DNA of 26,230 nt, taken from positions 1 to 26,230 of the IMG/VR virus record IMGVR_UViG_3300031851_000151; one strand, given 5' to 3'. Position numbers and translations under genes: made by a program. Positions 14,128 through 22,416 of the stretch are shown piece by piece. Positions within the stretch are counted from its first letter, which is position 1; each line of letters begins with the position of its first letter. The stretch is from a virus. Under the pieces are notes generated by a model that ran no database searches, was not told where the DNA came from, and saw nothing but the letters and a program-made list of their open reading frames with translations.

Positions 14128-15720
14128 TTAAACCAATGTCTCAACTTCAACATCCATTGTTGCCGCTGTTCCACTGTTGGTAGTAGTGTATTTTACAATA
14201 ACCGTTTTGTCAAGAGATGTAGAATCGTCTCTTCCTATTACCGCTGTAAGTTCAACTCCAACGTCAGATGCACTTTCATTAAAATTGTCATCGTACTGTA
14301 CACCGGCAGATGAGGCACACATAGTAAATGTACCTACTCTAAGATTTGAACCTCTTTCGATTTTGTAATTCAACACAATTGATTTTCCAAGAGAAGCAGA
14401 TCCAGATGGAAATTCTAAAGTAGTAGTGGTGGCCGTTGATGTGTTGTTTGCTAACGAAATCTGTTTTACTGCCTTAACTTGTTTGCCAATTCCTTGTACT
14501 TCAGGCGCCATGTTAAGTTCTGAACTACCGTCTGTTCTTCTTAGATCAGATCTTTCAAAATAGTCTGCAATACTTTCACACTCGTCAGCATTGTAATCTA
14601 CAACAGGTACTTCTCTAATTGAACCAACGCCTTCAAAGTTGTTACCTACTGTTTTTGCATACCAGTTTCCAAAACTAACAACATTTTTAATACTGCCGTT
14701 GTTCAATACACTGATTGCGTTTTGTCCAATGTTGCTCCATCTAGAATTTAAAAATTGTATATTTCTTGGTCCTGTTATTAATCCATTTGCTGAACCGTTT
14801 GTTGATTGTCCAAGTCTTGCACCGTAGTAAGCAACAGAGAAATCACAATCTCTAAATTTTACTGATGTAATATCGTGTGAGAAATCAACTAGTCTTGCAT
14901 ACTTTGTGAATGAGCATTGATCAAATACAACATTTGTTGATGGAAGTGCTGTTGTTGAATTGTTTGAAACCGCTTTTGAACCCGAAGCATCTGCACCACC
15001 CGATGCGTATGTTCCTTGCCATTTACAATTTCTTGCATATAAATTTGTAGTACTGTCGATTGACAATCCTACTTTTGCTGTACCTTGTTTGAAAGTAATT
15101 CCTTCTATTGAAATATTCTTTGGTGTAACTGCACTACCTGATCCAATACTTCCGTGTCCGTTGCCTGCATTGTCAACTGTGACTGCTAGGTTATCACCTG
15201 AACCAGTTCTGTATAATATTGTTTTGTCTTGTCCTTCACCAACTAAATGTGCGTAAGGTGGAATTTTTATTTCAGCAGTGATGTTGTATTGTCCTGCAGG
15301 AAAAAATAAAACTCTTCTTGCTCTTGGATCTGTTTTATCAGTGTTTCTGTAAAGTTTTTCTAATGCTTTGTTAATTGCAGATGCATCGTCTGTTGATCCA
15401 TCTCCTTTTGCATTAAAGTCTTTTACTGAAACTCTTTCGTCTAATTTTGTTTGTAATGTTCTTTGTGTTGCATCACCTGATATTCCAGGATCGCCTAAGT
15501 AACCGTGATATAGATATTTTAATGCGGCACCAAATGCAGATGAACCTGTTGTAACAATCTCTGTGTTTCCTATTGCAGGTGCTCCGTCTGCCAGTGTACC
15601 GTTACCTATGTATAATTTTTGATCATCTATTACCCAACCTAATTCGCCGGCCGCTAACTGTGGCAGATCCGTTGATTTTCCACGTCTGTGTTGTATTCTA
15701 GATATCTGTACTATTGGCAT
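14128..15720 (-). CDS. Tail spike/fibre with pectate-lyase-like beta-helix
   Basis: The 530-aa protein starts with a short attachment domain of a type common in T4-like tail proteins (ISRIQHRRGKSTDLPQLAAG, then ELGWVIDDQKLYIGNG). From about residue 95 it has the pectate-lyase-superfamily signature SVKDFNAKGDGSTDDASAIN, followed by VLFFPAGQYNI and the repetitive short strands of a right-handed beta-helix to about 390. The C-terminal 130 residues form a Ser/Thr-rich beta domain, probably the receptor-contact or trimerisation end. The likely role is host recognition or surface polysaccharide breakdown; catalytic residues cannot be placed. AAGGA precedes the ATG, and a TAATAAATA late-type motif ends 19 bases upstream. 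Confidence 0.85.
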   Translation of the reverse strand: MPIVQISRIQHRRGKSTDLPQLAAGELGWVIDDQKLYIGNGTLADGAPAIGNTEIVTTGSSAFGAALKYLYHGYLGDPGISGDATQRTLQTKLDERVSVKDFNAKGDGSTDDASAINKALEKLYRNTDKTDPRARRVLFFPAGQYNITAEIKIPPYAHLVGEGQDKTILYRTGSGDNLAVTVDNAGNGHGSIGSGSAVTPKNISIEGITFKQGTAKVGLSIDSTTNLYARNCKWQGTYASGGADASGSKAVSNNSTTALPSTNVVFDQCSFTKYARLVDFSHDITSVKFRDCDFSVAYYGARLGQSTNGSANGLITGPRNIQFLNSRWSNIGQNAISVLNNGSIKNVVSFGNWYAKTVGNNFEGVGSIREVPVVDYNADECESIADYFERSDLRRTDGSSELNMAPEVQGIGKQVKAVKQISLANNTSTATTTTLEFPSGSASLGKSIVLNYKIERGSNLRVGTFTMCASSAGVQYDDNFNESASDVGVELTAVIGRDDSTSLDKTVIVKYTTTNSGTAATMDVEVETLV

Positions 15721-15745
15721 ATAAATTCCTTTGTAACGTTATTTA

Positions 15746-16450
15746 TTAAAGGATTGCCTTGTAGTATTGTTCCAATTTAGCATACCACTGGCCAACCCAA
15801 TGGTCGTAGTTGTCGATTTCAAATGTTTGATATTCGTTAGCCTGTGTGCATATAAAAATTTTACCTGTACGTATTTTAGTACCATATTGAATGTTATGTG
15901 CTTCGGAGTATGCACACAGTTGAAGGAAGTAATCTTCAACCCATTCTTTTTTCTTTAGTCTACGTGCTTGTTTGAAATCCATTATAGCAGGTTCACCTTT
16001 AAACACACCAACAAGGTCTGTCGTTCCTGCATATAATTCAGGATAATAAAGATTAACTTCTGATCCCCAAACTTCTGATACATCTGTCAGTCCATTATCT
16101 ATAATAACATTGGCCATTGTGTGTGCTTTTTGTTGTATTAGATTTGATCCTGGAGTACGATCCTCACCTTTTACGTGTTTCTCTAAACTCCTGTGCATCA
16201 CAGTTCCAATGTTTGCTGATTCTGTTGTGATCTGTTGTGCTTTTTGTACGCCAATTCTTTTACGCCATGCGTGTAGATGAGTCATGTCCTTGGTTGCTGA
16301 CAGAACTGTTGTTACTGATGGAACAACTCTACCATCTGGTGTTTCGTAATGTCTTTTTTTATCTCGTGTCGTTCTTGCAATCTCTCCATATGGAAATTTC
16401 TGTACGTAACGAATTCCTCGAGATTTCAATACATCATTAGGTATCATCAT
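15746..16450 (-). CDS. RecB-like PD-(D/E)XK exonuclease
   Basis: This 234-aa protein has the full RecB-family nuclease pattern: GTVMHRSLE with H86 and E90, E131 in a strand, GTTDLVG with D145, AIMDFKQ with D158 and K160, and QLCAY with Q177 and Y181. This matches the H...E...D...D-x-K...Q-x-x-x-Y order of the PDDEXK_1/Cas4-like exonuclease family. Similar single-domain exonucleases are found in T4-like cyanophages, where they may act in recombination or host DNA degradation. Two adjacent ATGs (16450, 16447) share a GAG ribosome site; the first is used here. It lies among structural genes and is probably late. Confidence 0.85.
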   Translation of the reverse strand: MMIPNDVLKSRGIRYVQKFPYGEIARTTRDKKRHYETPDGRVVPSVTTVLSATKDMTHLHAWRKRIGVQKAQQITTESANIGTVMHRSLEKHVKGEDRTPGSNLIQQKAHTMANVIIDNGLTDVSEVWGSEVNLYYPELYAGTTDLVGVFKGEPAIMDFKQARRLKKKEWVEDYFLQLCAYSEAHNIQYGTKIRTGKIFICTQANEYQTFEIDNYDHWVGQWYAKLEQYYKAIL

Positions 16451-16502
16451 TTACTCAGTATAGTAGGTTATTTAAAATTATGCAAGTGTTTTGTAGATAT
16501 TA

Positions 16503-16859
16503 TTATTTTCTTCTATTCATGGCAGATTTTGCCATCTGCTTAACTTTGTCTGTAGAACCTTGGTTATCAAAATCCATCTGAGGATCATCTTCTGCATCTT
16601 TTTCTGTTTTAATAACTATTTTTTCTCTGTCAAAATCTTTTACTACTTGTTTTAGAGAGTCTCCTTGATCATACATCTGTTTGAATAGATCATAATTGAA
16701 AGTTGGAAAGCCTGTATTTTTCATAATGCTTGTTACAGCATCAAAACTTATTTGTGATGATTGATCTTTTTCGTCTGCTTCTCCTCTTAATTGATTAAGA
16801 GTGTTCATTAATGCACTTTCAAGTTCTTTATTGGAATTTTGAAATTCAAGGAATCTCAT
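16503..16859 (-). CDS. Hypothetical protein, 118 aa
   Basis: The family is not recognised. The protein is mainly helical and charged: an N-terminal MRFLEFQNSNKELESALMNT, a middle region (FPTFNYDLFKQMYDQGDSLK) that may fold, and a Lys/Arg/Asp-rich end (KVKQMAKSAMNRRK). It begins 5 bases after the 293-aa gene, so the pair is cotranscribed. Similar paired genes exist in T4-like marine phages without assigned roles; an assembly or virion role is only a guess from the neighbours. Confidence 0.6.
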   Translation of the reverse strand: MRFLEFQNSNKELESALMNTLNQLRGEADEKDQSSQISFDAVTSIMKNTGFPTFNYDLFKQMYDQGDSLKQVVKDFDREKIVIKTEKDAEDDPQMDFDNQGSTDKVKQMAKSAMNRRK

Positions 16860-16864
16860 CAGGT

Positions 16865-17746
16865 TTACTTTCCTGCTAGTTTACTATACAGTCTGCTTGA
16901 CGATTCGAATACTTCTTTGGATTCTCTTTGTTCTCTGCCTTCAGGCTCTGTTCCACCTGCTTCTGCATCAGTGGCTCCAAACTCATCTGATACTTCATCT
17001 TCTGGACCTTCTAAATCATCTAATCCTGTTTCAGCATCAGTGTTCATAGTATCGTCATTGCCCATTGGTTCTGACATAGTTTCTTCGCCTGTTAATATTC
17101 TAACACCGTTGTCTAGTTCTTGTCTTGTTGTACCAAGTGTTGCTTCTGCTTGTTCAATAGCAGGTTGAATTTTTTGTAAGAAAGCATCTGCCTTTTCTGC
17201 TCCCATTTCATCTCTGATTCTATCAGCAAGTTCTAACATACCTTCTGTTTTCATTGATGCTAAATCTTCTAAGAATGACGTAACTTTATCCATCATGTCC
17301 TTAGCCGCTAAAATTAATTCTGATTGTTCTTCTACGCCTTCTTTAACTTCTTTACTTGCCATAAGTTTTGCCGCCGCTGATCTTTCATCTGGACTTAATG
17401 CTTGTCCTTTTTTAAGTTTTTGTTTAATTGGATCAGTTGCTTTTTGTATGATTGGATTGTCATCACCATATTCTTTAATTCCCATTCCTTTATACTCATA
17501 TTCTCTAATTGCTTGGTTAACAATATCAAGCATCATTTGACTTTTTTGGTAGTCATGATTTTTTAGTTCTTGACCGAAATGCTCGTTTTGAGTAATATTG
17601 TGAATTTTAGTTCTAACTTTGTTTGCAGTATCTTCTAGTTCTTCTTTTGTAAATTTGCTCAAGTCCATTGTTTGATTGAATCTTGATTCAAACTGCGTTA
17701 AAAGTGATTCAGTAGTAATCGGTTTTGTAAGTTCGTTGCTGTGCAT
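16865..17746 (-). CDS. Helical acidic protein, possible structural/assembly role
   Basis: This 293-aa protein is predicted almost wholly helical (MDLSKFTKEELEDTANKVRT, QSELILAAKDMMDKVTSFLE, AFLQKIQPAIEQAEATLGTT) with a long acidic, low-complexity C-terminal tail from about residue 222 to 275 and a basic final segment (SSSRLYSKLAGK). Helical core plus acidic tail resembles phage scaffold or core proteins, but no family is recognised and I do not claim it. A CATAAATA late-type motif ends 6 bases before the ATG and no ribosome site is visible. Confidence 0.6.
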   Translation of the reverse strand: MHSNELTKPITTESLLTQFESRFNQTMDLSKFTKEELEDTANKVRTKIHNITQNEHFGQELKNHDYQKSQMMLDIVNQAIREYEYKGMGIKEYGDDNPIIQKATDPIKQKLKKGQALSPDERSAAAKLMASKEVKEGVEEQSELILAAKDMMDKVTSFLEDLASMKTEGMLELADRIRDEMGAEKADAFLQKIQPAIEQAEATLGTTRQELDNGVRILTGEETMSEPMGNDDTMNTDAETGLDDLEGPEDEVSDEFGATDAEAGGTEPEGREQRESKEVFESSSRLYSKLAGK

Positions 17747-17752
17747 ATGATA

Positions 17753-17760
17753 TATTTATG
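17753..17760 (-). promoter_or_regulatory. Late-type promoter of the 293-aa gene
   Basis: CATAAATA (7 of 8 to TATAAATA) ends 6 bases before the ATG at 17746, predicting a leader of about one base. Confidence 0.6.
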
Positions 17761-17773
17761 AAGTAAAACTACA

Positions 17774-18277
17774 TTATGTAGAAAAGGTATCTGCGAATAT
17801 GTCCATTATTTTCTGCTTGTATTGGTCTGCAAGGCGGTTTGCGTCTTCAAATTTCTGTGTTTGTATCTCCATTCCCACTTCGTTCTTTTCTTTTTTAGCC
17901 ATTTTAAACATTCTTCTAGAGTTAGTAATAGCAAATAGATGTGATGAAAATTGCTCGTCTAACTTTAACACCTGTGTTGGTTCACCCTTGCCATCTGCTA
18001 GATTGTGTGCGACTAATATGGCTGTTTGTTTTAGATGTATGTCATCATACATTATAGTTGCTTTAACCATGTCAGCAATTACATAGATGTATCGAGTACC
18101 ATCAGAACGTTTAGGTACAATGGCAATATTGCCTATCAATATTCCTTTGGAAAACTGTTTGGGTAGATGCCTAAAAGGTCTACGTTCTTCGTCTTTTTTT
18201 GCCAAGTCGGCAAGTTTAGATTTAAGGCCGTAAGCCTCAATCTGCTTTACCAGTTCGTATCTATTTTTTATTCCCAT
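17774..18277 (-). CDS. Hypothetical protein, 167 aa
   Basis: The family is not recognised. The N-terminal 45 residues are helical and charged (MGIKNRYELVKQIEAYGLKS), the centre alternates short strands (GILIGNIAIVPKRSDGTRYI; YVIADMVKATIMYDD), and the C-terminus is helical (KFEDANRLADQYKQKIMDIF). Its start overlaps the end of the 78-aa gene by 17 bases, so coupling is likely. It sits in a late-looking cluster of conserved T4-like unknowns. Confidence 0.65.
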   Translation of the reverse strand: MGIKNRYELVKQIEAYGLKSKLADLAKKDEERRPFRHLPKQFSKGILIGNIAIVPKRSDGTRYIYVIADMVKATIMYDDIHLKQTAILVAHNLADGKGEPTQVLKLDEQFSSHLFAITNSRRMFKMAKKEKNEVGMEIQTQKFEDANRLADQYKQKIMDIFADTFST

Positions 18278-18497
18278 GGTGTGATATCCGTATAGTTCTA
18301 TTTACTGCATATTGAGTGTCGGTTGTAAGTTTTTTTCTTACAAGTACACTTTTGTCTGCTAGAAGTTTTGCAATTTGAACTTCTTCAACAGACAGTTCAC
18401 TTTGCTTAAAATACGGTTTGCTCGAGTATTTTCTTAGGAATGATAGTTGGTCTCCTGAAATCCATACTCGCACCTTTGCGGAAATATTAATAAACAT
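18261..18497 (-). CDS. Small hypothetical protein, 78 aa
   Basis: The ORF starts MFINISAKVRVWISGDQLSF and continues through SELSVEEVQIAKLLADKSVL and RKKLTTDTQYAVNRTIRI, a strand-helix-helix-strand pattern that resembles a small winged-helix-like domain. The family is not recognised. No ribosome site or clear promoter precedes the ATG. It overlaps the next gene by 17 bases. Confidence 0.6.
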   Translation of the reverse strand: MFINISAKVRVWISGDQLSFLRKYSSKPYFKQSELSVEEVQIAKLLADKSVLVRKKLTTDTQYAVNRTIRISHHGNKK

Positions 18498-18524
18498 AAA
18501 ATTGGTAATTTAAAGTTAGTTATA

Positions 18525-18827
18525 CTAGCCTGGCATTTTCATAAGGATAACCACCACTGTTGATAGTAATCCTGCTATGACTGTGCCTGCTGTCGCTATA
18601 ATTGTTTTAGAATGAGATTTTTGTCCTGTCTTCATATCTTCATTGATATGATTCAAGGTTGTTTCGATCGCACTTAATCTGTCGTGTAGACCTTTATATC
18701 TTTCAGCACATAGGTCAACGTGTGCTTCTAGGTTTTGTTTTTCTAATTCTGTTGTGCTCATAATTCTCAATTCCTTTTTTACATCGGTTAGATGGTTGTA
18801 GATTGCCTGGAATTGTGCCTGTGTCAT
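18525..18827 (-). CDS. Coiled-coil plus C-terminal membrane anchor (XhlA-like)
   Basis: The 100-aa protein has a heptad-like helical body (ELEKQNLEAHVDLCAERYKG; LHDRLSAIETTLNHINEDMK) and one C-terminal membrane helix (TIIATAGTVIAGLLSTVVVI) ending LMKMPG. This order, coil then tail anchor, matches the XhlA haemolysin/holin-associated family and class III-like holins, so a lysis role is possible. An internal ATG at 18761 (MSTTELEKQNL, 78 aa) has a GAG site and fits the family's usual length better than the full frame. Known family features support the call only in outline. Confidence 0.5.
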   Translation of the reverse strand: MTQAQFQAIYNHLTDVKKELRIMSTTELEKQNLEAHVDLCAERYKGLHDRLSAIETTLNHINEDMKTGQKSHSKTIIATAGTVIAGLLSTVVVILMKMPG

Positions 18828-18925
18828 TGCCTAGAATGCCTATTAATGTTGTTGTTTAGTTGCCTAAATGTGCCGTAATCAATGATATTTATCGCAGAAC
18901 GTAAAATAAGAAATGTATGTCTTTT

Positions 18926-19447
18926 TTAATTTTCGTATTCGGATAGTACTTCGTTAACGATATCTCTGTATTGAACTTCCTCTTCGTCAGACTTTACCTT
19001 TAATACGAATGTATTTCTAGTATCGTCGTCCTGTGTTAGGAAAGCATTTTGAGGGAAAGTAGCAGTCTCTTTACAAAAGGATATAATTGGTATCAAATCT
19101 AGGTCTTTTTCTACTGCACCTGTCTGACCGTCTGTGTCAGCATATACATCGTTCTGGTCTGTGTAAAATATAAATGTCCATAGTTTGTGTTTGCCTTCAT
19201 ACACTTTACCAAATTTAGTATTGCCAGTCACTATGTCAGTCATCATAGGATGTTGGTCCCATGTTATGTTGGCTCTTAATTGTAGTGATTGAACAAGTGT
19301 ATTAAAATTTTGTTTTTGATTCTTTGCCAGTGCCAGTGTTTCTTTGTCATGCACAAGATGGCCACTCTTTGTGGTGAACGGAAATGTTTTGTTTAGGTTT
19401 CCTGAATCTGATATGTCTACTAGGGTTTGTACACAATATATTGTCAT
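18926..19447 (-). CDS. Hypothetical protein, 173 aa
   Basis: The family is not named. The protein looks like a folded, mixed alpha/beta domain (MTIYCVQTLVDISDSGNLNK; QNFNTLVQSLQLRANITWDQ; HKLWTFIFYTDQNDVYADTD) with an acidic C-terminus (EVLSEYEN). Proteins starting MTIYCV with a QNFNTL segment occur in T4-like cyanophages as I recall, always without a role. It lies just beyond the terminator of the 108-aa gene, and no clear promoter or ribosome site is visible. Confidence 0.65.
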   Translation of the reverse strand: MTIYCVQTLVDISDSGNLNKTFPFTTKSGHLVHDKETLALAKNQKQNFNTLVQSLQLRANITWDQHPMMTDIVTGNTKFGKVYEGKHKLWTFIFYTDQNDVYADTDGQTGAVEKDLDLIPIISFCKETATFPQNAFLTQDDDTRNTFVLKVKSDEEEVQYRDIVNEVLSEYEN

Positions 19448-19468
19448 TGTTATTACTTAACACTCAAG

Positions 19469-19500
19469 ACAAAAGGGCAAACAATTTCTTGCCTGCCCTT
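19469..19500 (-). terminator. Rho-independent terminator of the 108-aa gene
   Basis: On the minus strand AAGGGCA (19500-19494) pairs with TGCCCTT (19479-19473), with an inner CAA-GAAA-TTG mini-stem, and is followed by TTTTGTC. It follows the 108-aa gene stop by 27 bases and would keep its transcript short. Confidence 0.7.
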
Positions 19501-19526
19501 CTGAATATTTTTTTTCTACTGTGATA

Positions 19527-19853
19527 TTATAGTATGTCTGCTAGTAACGATGAAGTTACACCAGTTGAACCAATACCAAAGTCTGAAGCCGCCGTAAATG
19601 CGCCTGTACCTTGGATCACGATTTGTACATTATCAGTTGTTCCTGCTGTGAATACACCTGATTCTGTTAAACAAGAAACGCCTGCAACTGTGTGTGCATC
19701 GTTAGTTCCTGCTACGTCACCTGCCGCTAGATATCTTAATGCCGCATCTAGTTCGTCTTGAGTGATGTTTGTCTTTGCAAGGTTGATGATTCTAGTTCTT
19801 GGACCTAGACCATTACTCGCTTTTGCCGCCTTAGTTGATGTTATACCTGCCAT
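19527..19853 (-). CDS. Small, probably abundant virion protein, 108 aa
   Basis: The sequence (MAGITSTKAAKASNGLGPRT; QDELDAALRYLAAGD; VQIVIQGTGAFTAASDFGIG) is rich in Ala, Gly and Thr with predicted beta strands, typical of small phage head-decoration or tail proteins, but no family is recognised. It has the strongest ribosome site in the window (AGGAGG, 8 bases from the ATG), its own late-type promoter with a hairpin-bearing leader, and its own terminator. This combination suggests high expression as a single-gene unit, which supports a major structural component. That role is inference. Confidence 0.65.
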   Translation of the reverse strand: MAGITSTKAAKASNGLGPRTRIINLAKTNITQDELDAALRYLAAGDVAGTNDAHTVAGVSCLTESGVFTAGTTDNVQIVIQGTGAFTAASDFGIGSTGVTSSLLADIL

Positions 19854-19927
19854 TGTAATATCCTCCTTTTTTTCTCTGATTTACATGACTGCGTCATCGC
19901 TCCGATGACACATTGTAAGTATTTAGT
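19854..19927 (-). promoter_or_regulatory. Late promoter and hairpin leader of the 108-aa gene
   Basis: ACTAAATA (19927-19920 on the minus strand) predicts a start near 19914. The 60-base leader contains a perfect hairpin (GTCATC/GATGAC, 19893-19909) and then AGGAGG. A 10-codon mini-ORF (MCHRSDDAVM) begins at the predicted start and spans the hairpin. The hairpin could stabilise the mRNA. Confidence 0.55.
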
Positions 19928-19955
19928 AAGTTGGTTGGTAAATTCTGTGGATATA

Positions 19956-20810
19956 TTACCGTTTTTGGTTCTTTTTTGCTCTTTCGTGTATAGATTGTAA
20001 TAATCTAACGAATGCAAAGCCACCGTTGGCAATATCATCTACCATTCTCATGATAGGAACATAAGCACTGACTACATTTGCTGGAATTGACTTTCCATCT
20101 TTTGCAAGTTCAACTGCCATCTTTGCTCTTCTAATATTTGCAGGTCCTACTAGTATTCTGTAAGCATTTAATTCATCTCCGGACATTTTTTTAGTGTCTG
20201 TGCCTGTTTCAGCATCTAACACATTGTCTAGTTCAAACTTTTGTTTCTTAGAAAACTCTTCAACTTTTCTAGAAATATCCGTGCCTGGTAGTTTGGCTCT
20301 TACTGCCTGAAGTAATCTAGTAACTGTAATTTTTTTTCTTCTAGTGTCTAATGAATCAAAGTCTGCTATCGCTCTTCTTAAGTTTTTGTAGTCTCCGTTA
20401 GTGATTCCTAAGGCAGTTTCCATGGCAGTTAAAAATCCATAATCATCTTGCATCATTCTAAGATATCTTTTAACAATAAGAGTAGGTACACTCTGTCTTT
20501 GTCTTAGAGCCTGTGCGGCGTTGCTATTAGACAACTTTAATGCAATAGCAGGATCTCCGTCTACTACTGCTAACATATTGTGAAGATCGTTCGCTGAATA
20601 TCTTACTTTATCAAAGCCACCGTATGTCATTGTTTCACGACCATATTGTCTTGCCCATCTAGATGTTTGTGAGAAACGTTTCAACAAAGACAAACTTAGG
20701 AAACTGATGTAGATCTTTTCACATATCTCTTGGAATGTATATCTAGATAGTTCTCCTGGACGTCTAACTACTCTACCTTCTGCTACGAATTTTAAAAATG
20801 GTGCTTTCAT
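19956..20810 (-). CDS. Hypothetical helical protein, 284 aa
   Basis: The family is not recognised. The protein is basic and mostly helical: an N-terminal KAPFLKFVAEGRVVRRPGEL, a middle with RQSVPTLIVKRYLRMMQDDY and ITVTRLLQAVRAKLPGTDIS, and a Lys/Arg-rich end (QSIHERAKKNQKR). No enzyme motif is visible. An AATAAATA late-type motif ends 5 bases before the ATG and no ribosome site is seen, so a leaderless late mRNA is predicted. It follows the ligase-like gene by 8 bases and may also be cotranscribed with it. Confidence 0.65.
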   Translation of the reverse strand: MKAPFLKFVAEGRVVRRPGELSRYTFQEICEKIYISFLSLSLLKRFSQTSRWARQYGRETMTYGGFDKVRYSANDLHNMLAVVDGDPAIALKLSNSNAAQALRQRQSVPTLIVKRYLRMMQDDYGFLTAMETALGITNGDYKNLRRAIADFDSLDTRRKKITVTRLLQAVRAKLPGTDISRKVEEFSKKQKFELDNVLDAETGTDTKKMSGDELNAYRILVGPANIRRAKMAVELAKDGKSIPANVVSAYVPIMRMVDDIANGGFAFVRLLQSIHERAKKNQKR

Positions 20811-20815
20811 ATCAG

Positions 20816-20823
20816 TATTTATT
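20816..20823 (-). promoter_or_regulatory. Late-type promoter of the 284-aa gene
   Basis: AATAAATA (7 of 8 to TATAAATA) ends 5 bases before the ATG at 20810, predicting a leaderless transcript. It overlaps the end of the ligase-like gene. Confidence 0.6.
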
Positions 20824-22033
20824 TTTTAAATTTGTTGACTGCTGTGAGGTTACGTCTTGAGAACCCTAATCTATCTACCAGTTTGACTGCATTACCCATT
20901 CTGTCAACGGCAACAAATCCTTCGGGATCGGTAACTTCTAACCCATTATCAGTTTGTGCAAATGATCCAATAGTCATTGCTTGATTCATTTTCTTCAACA
21001 CAAAACCTTTCATGGTTTGTACTGCTTTGTAGAATGTCAGCATCGCTTGTAATGGTTTTCTGACTCTTGCAATAAACTGTGGCATCTGTTTCATTTTATC
21101 TTGTCTTAACGTTAGAGCCTTCTGTGCTTTCAGTCCTGCCATCTGTTGTTGCATTCTGTCTGCGTAAAACTTTTTAAATCCTAACAGGAATTGATTTATG
21201 TTGTTAGGTAATTGACCTTCTTTAACCATTGCATTGATATACATCTGAAAGTATCCTACGAAGTCATTGTTCTGTCCAAGTTGTCCTGATAGGTCTCTTG
21301 GTACGTTTGCTAATAATGATTCTAGTTTGTCTAGGCCACTCATAAACTGTGCTGTTTCATCTGCTGTAAATTTAGCAGACCCTGATACATCTTTGTAAAC
21401 TGCGTTATCAAAAAATACATCTGGGTTTTTACTCAACGACTGAACATTGGCTCCACCTTTAGCATTCATGTCGGCAAGTGTCTCACCAACATAAGTTGTA
21501 TGAAATATGATTCCTAGTTTTGCGGCGTCTATTTGTTTGCCTAGTTCTGATTGTTCTTCTACTGCATATGTTATTGTGTTTGGTGTAAATGTTATGTGTG
21601 GCTTACCTTTGACATTTTTTCTTGTGATATCATTGTCAGTAAACAGTAAGTCTCCTTGTAGTACTTCTCTGATATCTAATTTTTGTAAATGTACAAGACA
21701 TTTCAAAAGTTTTTGTCCAAGATCATCTGTGCCGTGATTTTTTGCTATATCTTTCTTTGTGTAATTTATTTTGGCATTCTGAGCAAATACTGATTTAGTA
21801 CCTACAAAAAATTTACCATTGTCTGGATTGGTACCACAAATGACAGCAGGAGCACCGTCCCATTTTACAGACACTTCCATTGACTCTGCTGATGATCCTT
21901 GTAGTGTTACTAATAGTCCACGGAAGTATTCAACAACAGACTTGCCGCCTTCGTATCCGTTTGTTACTACAAGATCTTCGATGTGTTCTAAATGTGTTCT
22001 CTTAAACTCGTTAAGGACGTCTTCTATTAACAT
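20819..22033 (-). CDS. Ligase-like covalent nucleotidyltransferase, divergent
   Basis: The 404-aa protein carries motifs that match the DNA/RNA ligase superfamily in order: motif I as VKWDGAPA with K57 and D59 (K-x-D-G), a motif III-like LQGDLLF at 126-131, GIIFHTTY at 174-181, motif IV as EGFVAVD at 371-377 and motif V as AVKLVDR at 382-388. In that family the motif I Lys is the site of AMP attachment. A helical insert of about 130 residues (about 225-355) separates the parts. Related proteins in T4-like marine phages are, to my memory, annotated as unknown. The ATG overlaps the previous stop (TAATG) with AGAGG upstream. The ligase assignment is my inference from motifs. Confidence 0.6.
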   Translation of the reverse strand: MLIEDVLNEFKRTHLEHIEDLVVTNGYEGGKSVVEYFRGLLVTLQGSSAESMEVSVKWDGAPAVICGTNPDNGKFFVGTKSVFAQNAKINYTKKDIAKNHGTDDLGQKLLKCLVHLQKLDIREVLQGDLLFTDNDITRKNVKGKPHITFTPNTITYAVEEQSELGKQIDAAKLGIIFHTTYVGETLADMNAKGGANVQSLSKNPDVFFDNAVYKDVSGSAKFTADETAQFMSGLDKLESLLANVPRDLSGQLGQNNDFVGYFQMYINAMVKEGQLPNNINQFLLGFKKFYADRMQQQMAGLKAQKALTLRQDKMKQMPQFIARVRKPLQAMLTFYKAVQTMKGFVLKKMNQAMTIGSFAQTDNGLEVTDPEGFVAVDRMGNAVKLVDRLGFSRRNLTAVNKFKK

Positions 22034-22335
22034 TACTCATCCTCTTCTCTGTATTCACCCTCTTTAATGACTAACGATTCTTTTATTCTTTTTAATTCTT
22101 TTATTCTTGAAACACCATTATTGAATTTGGTTGGGTCCATTTGTTTTACCGCAGTTAAGAACTTCTTCTCTAATTTATATGCAGTTTCTTGATCAAAATT
22201 CTCTCGTATAAAACCAAATAGGTTAATAGATGAGTCAATGATGTGACTGGCTCTGCTTAACACAAGATTTTCTTTGTCCTGTGTTTTATTGACCGCTGTT
22301 AGTTCTTCTAATATACTACGAGTTTTGTTTTGCAT
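22033..22335 (-). CDS. Hypothetical helical protein, 100 aa
   Basis: The protein is helical and charged (MQNKTRSILEELTAVNKTQD; ASHIIDSSINLFGFIRENFD; VSRIKELKRIKESLVIKEGE). Similar proteins with an NKTRxILEEL start and a SRASHxI segment are, as I recall, common in T4-like cyanophages and have no assigned role. A GTTAAATA late-type motif ends 5 bases before the ATG, with no ribosome site. The stop overlaps the start of the ligase-like gene, so the two are translated together. Confidence 0.7.
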   Translation of the reverse strand: MQNKTRSILEELTAVNKTQDKENLVLSRASHIIDSSINLFGFIRENFDQETAYKLEKKFLTAVKQMDPTKFNNGVSRIKELKRIKESLVIKEGEYREEDE

Positions 22336-22340
22336 AATGG

Positions 22341-22348
22341 TATTTAAC
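22341..22348 (-). promoter_or_regulatory. Late-type promoter of the 100-aa/ligase-like operon
   Basis: GTTAAATA ends 5 bases before the ATG at 22335, predicting a leaderless transcript for the 100-aa gene and the coupled ligase-like gene. Confidence 0.55.
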
Positions 22349-22390
22349 TCATATTATAGCAGAATTATATTAATTGTCTATGGGTAAAAC

Positions 22391-22398
22391 TATAAATA
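22391..22398 (+). promoter_or_regulatory. T4-type late promoter (rightward)
   Basis: A perfect TATAAATA on the plus strand, the only clear rightward late promoter here. The predicted start near 22404 is 3 bases before an ATG at 22407 and 13 before the ATG at 22417. Confidence 0.7.
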
Positions 22399-22416
22399 TC
22401 TTTAATATGGGCCGTT

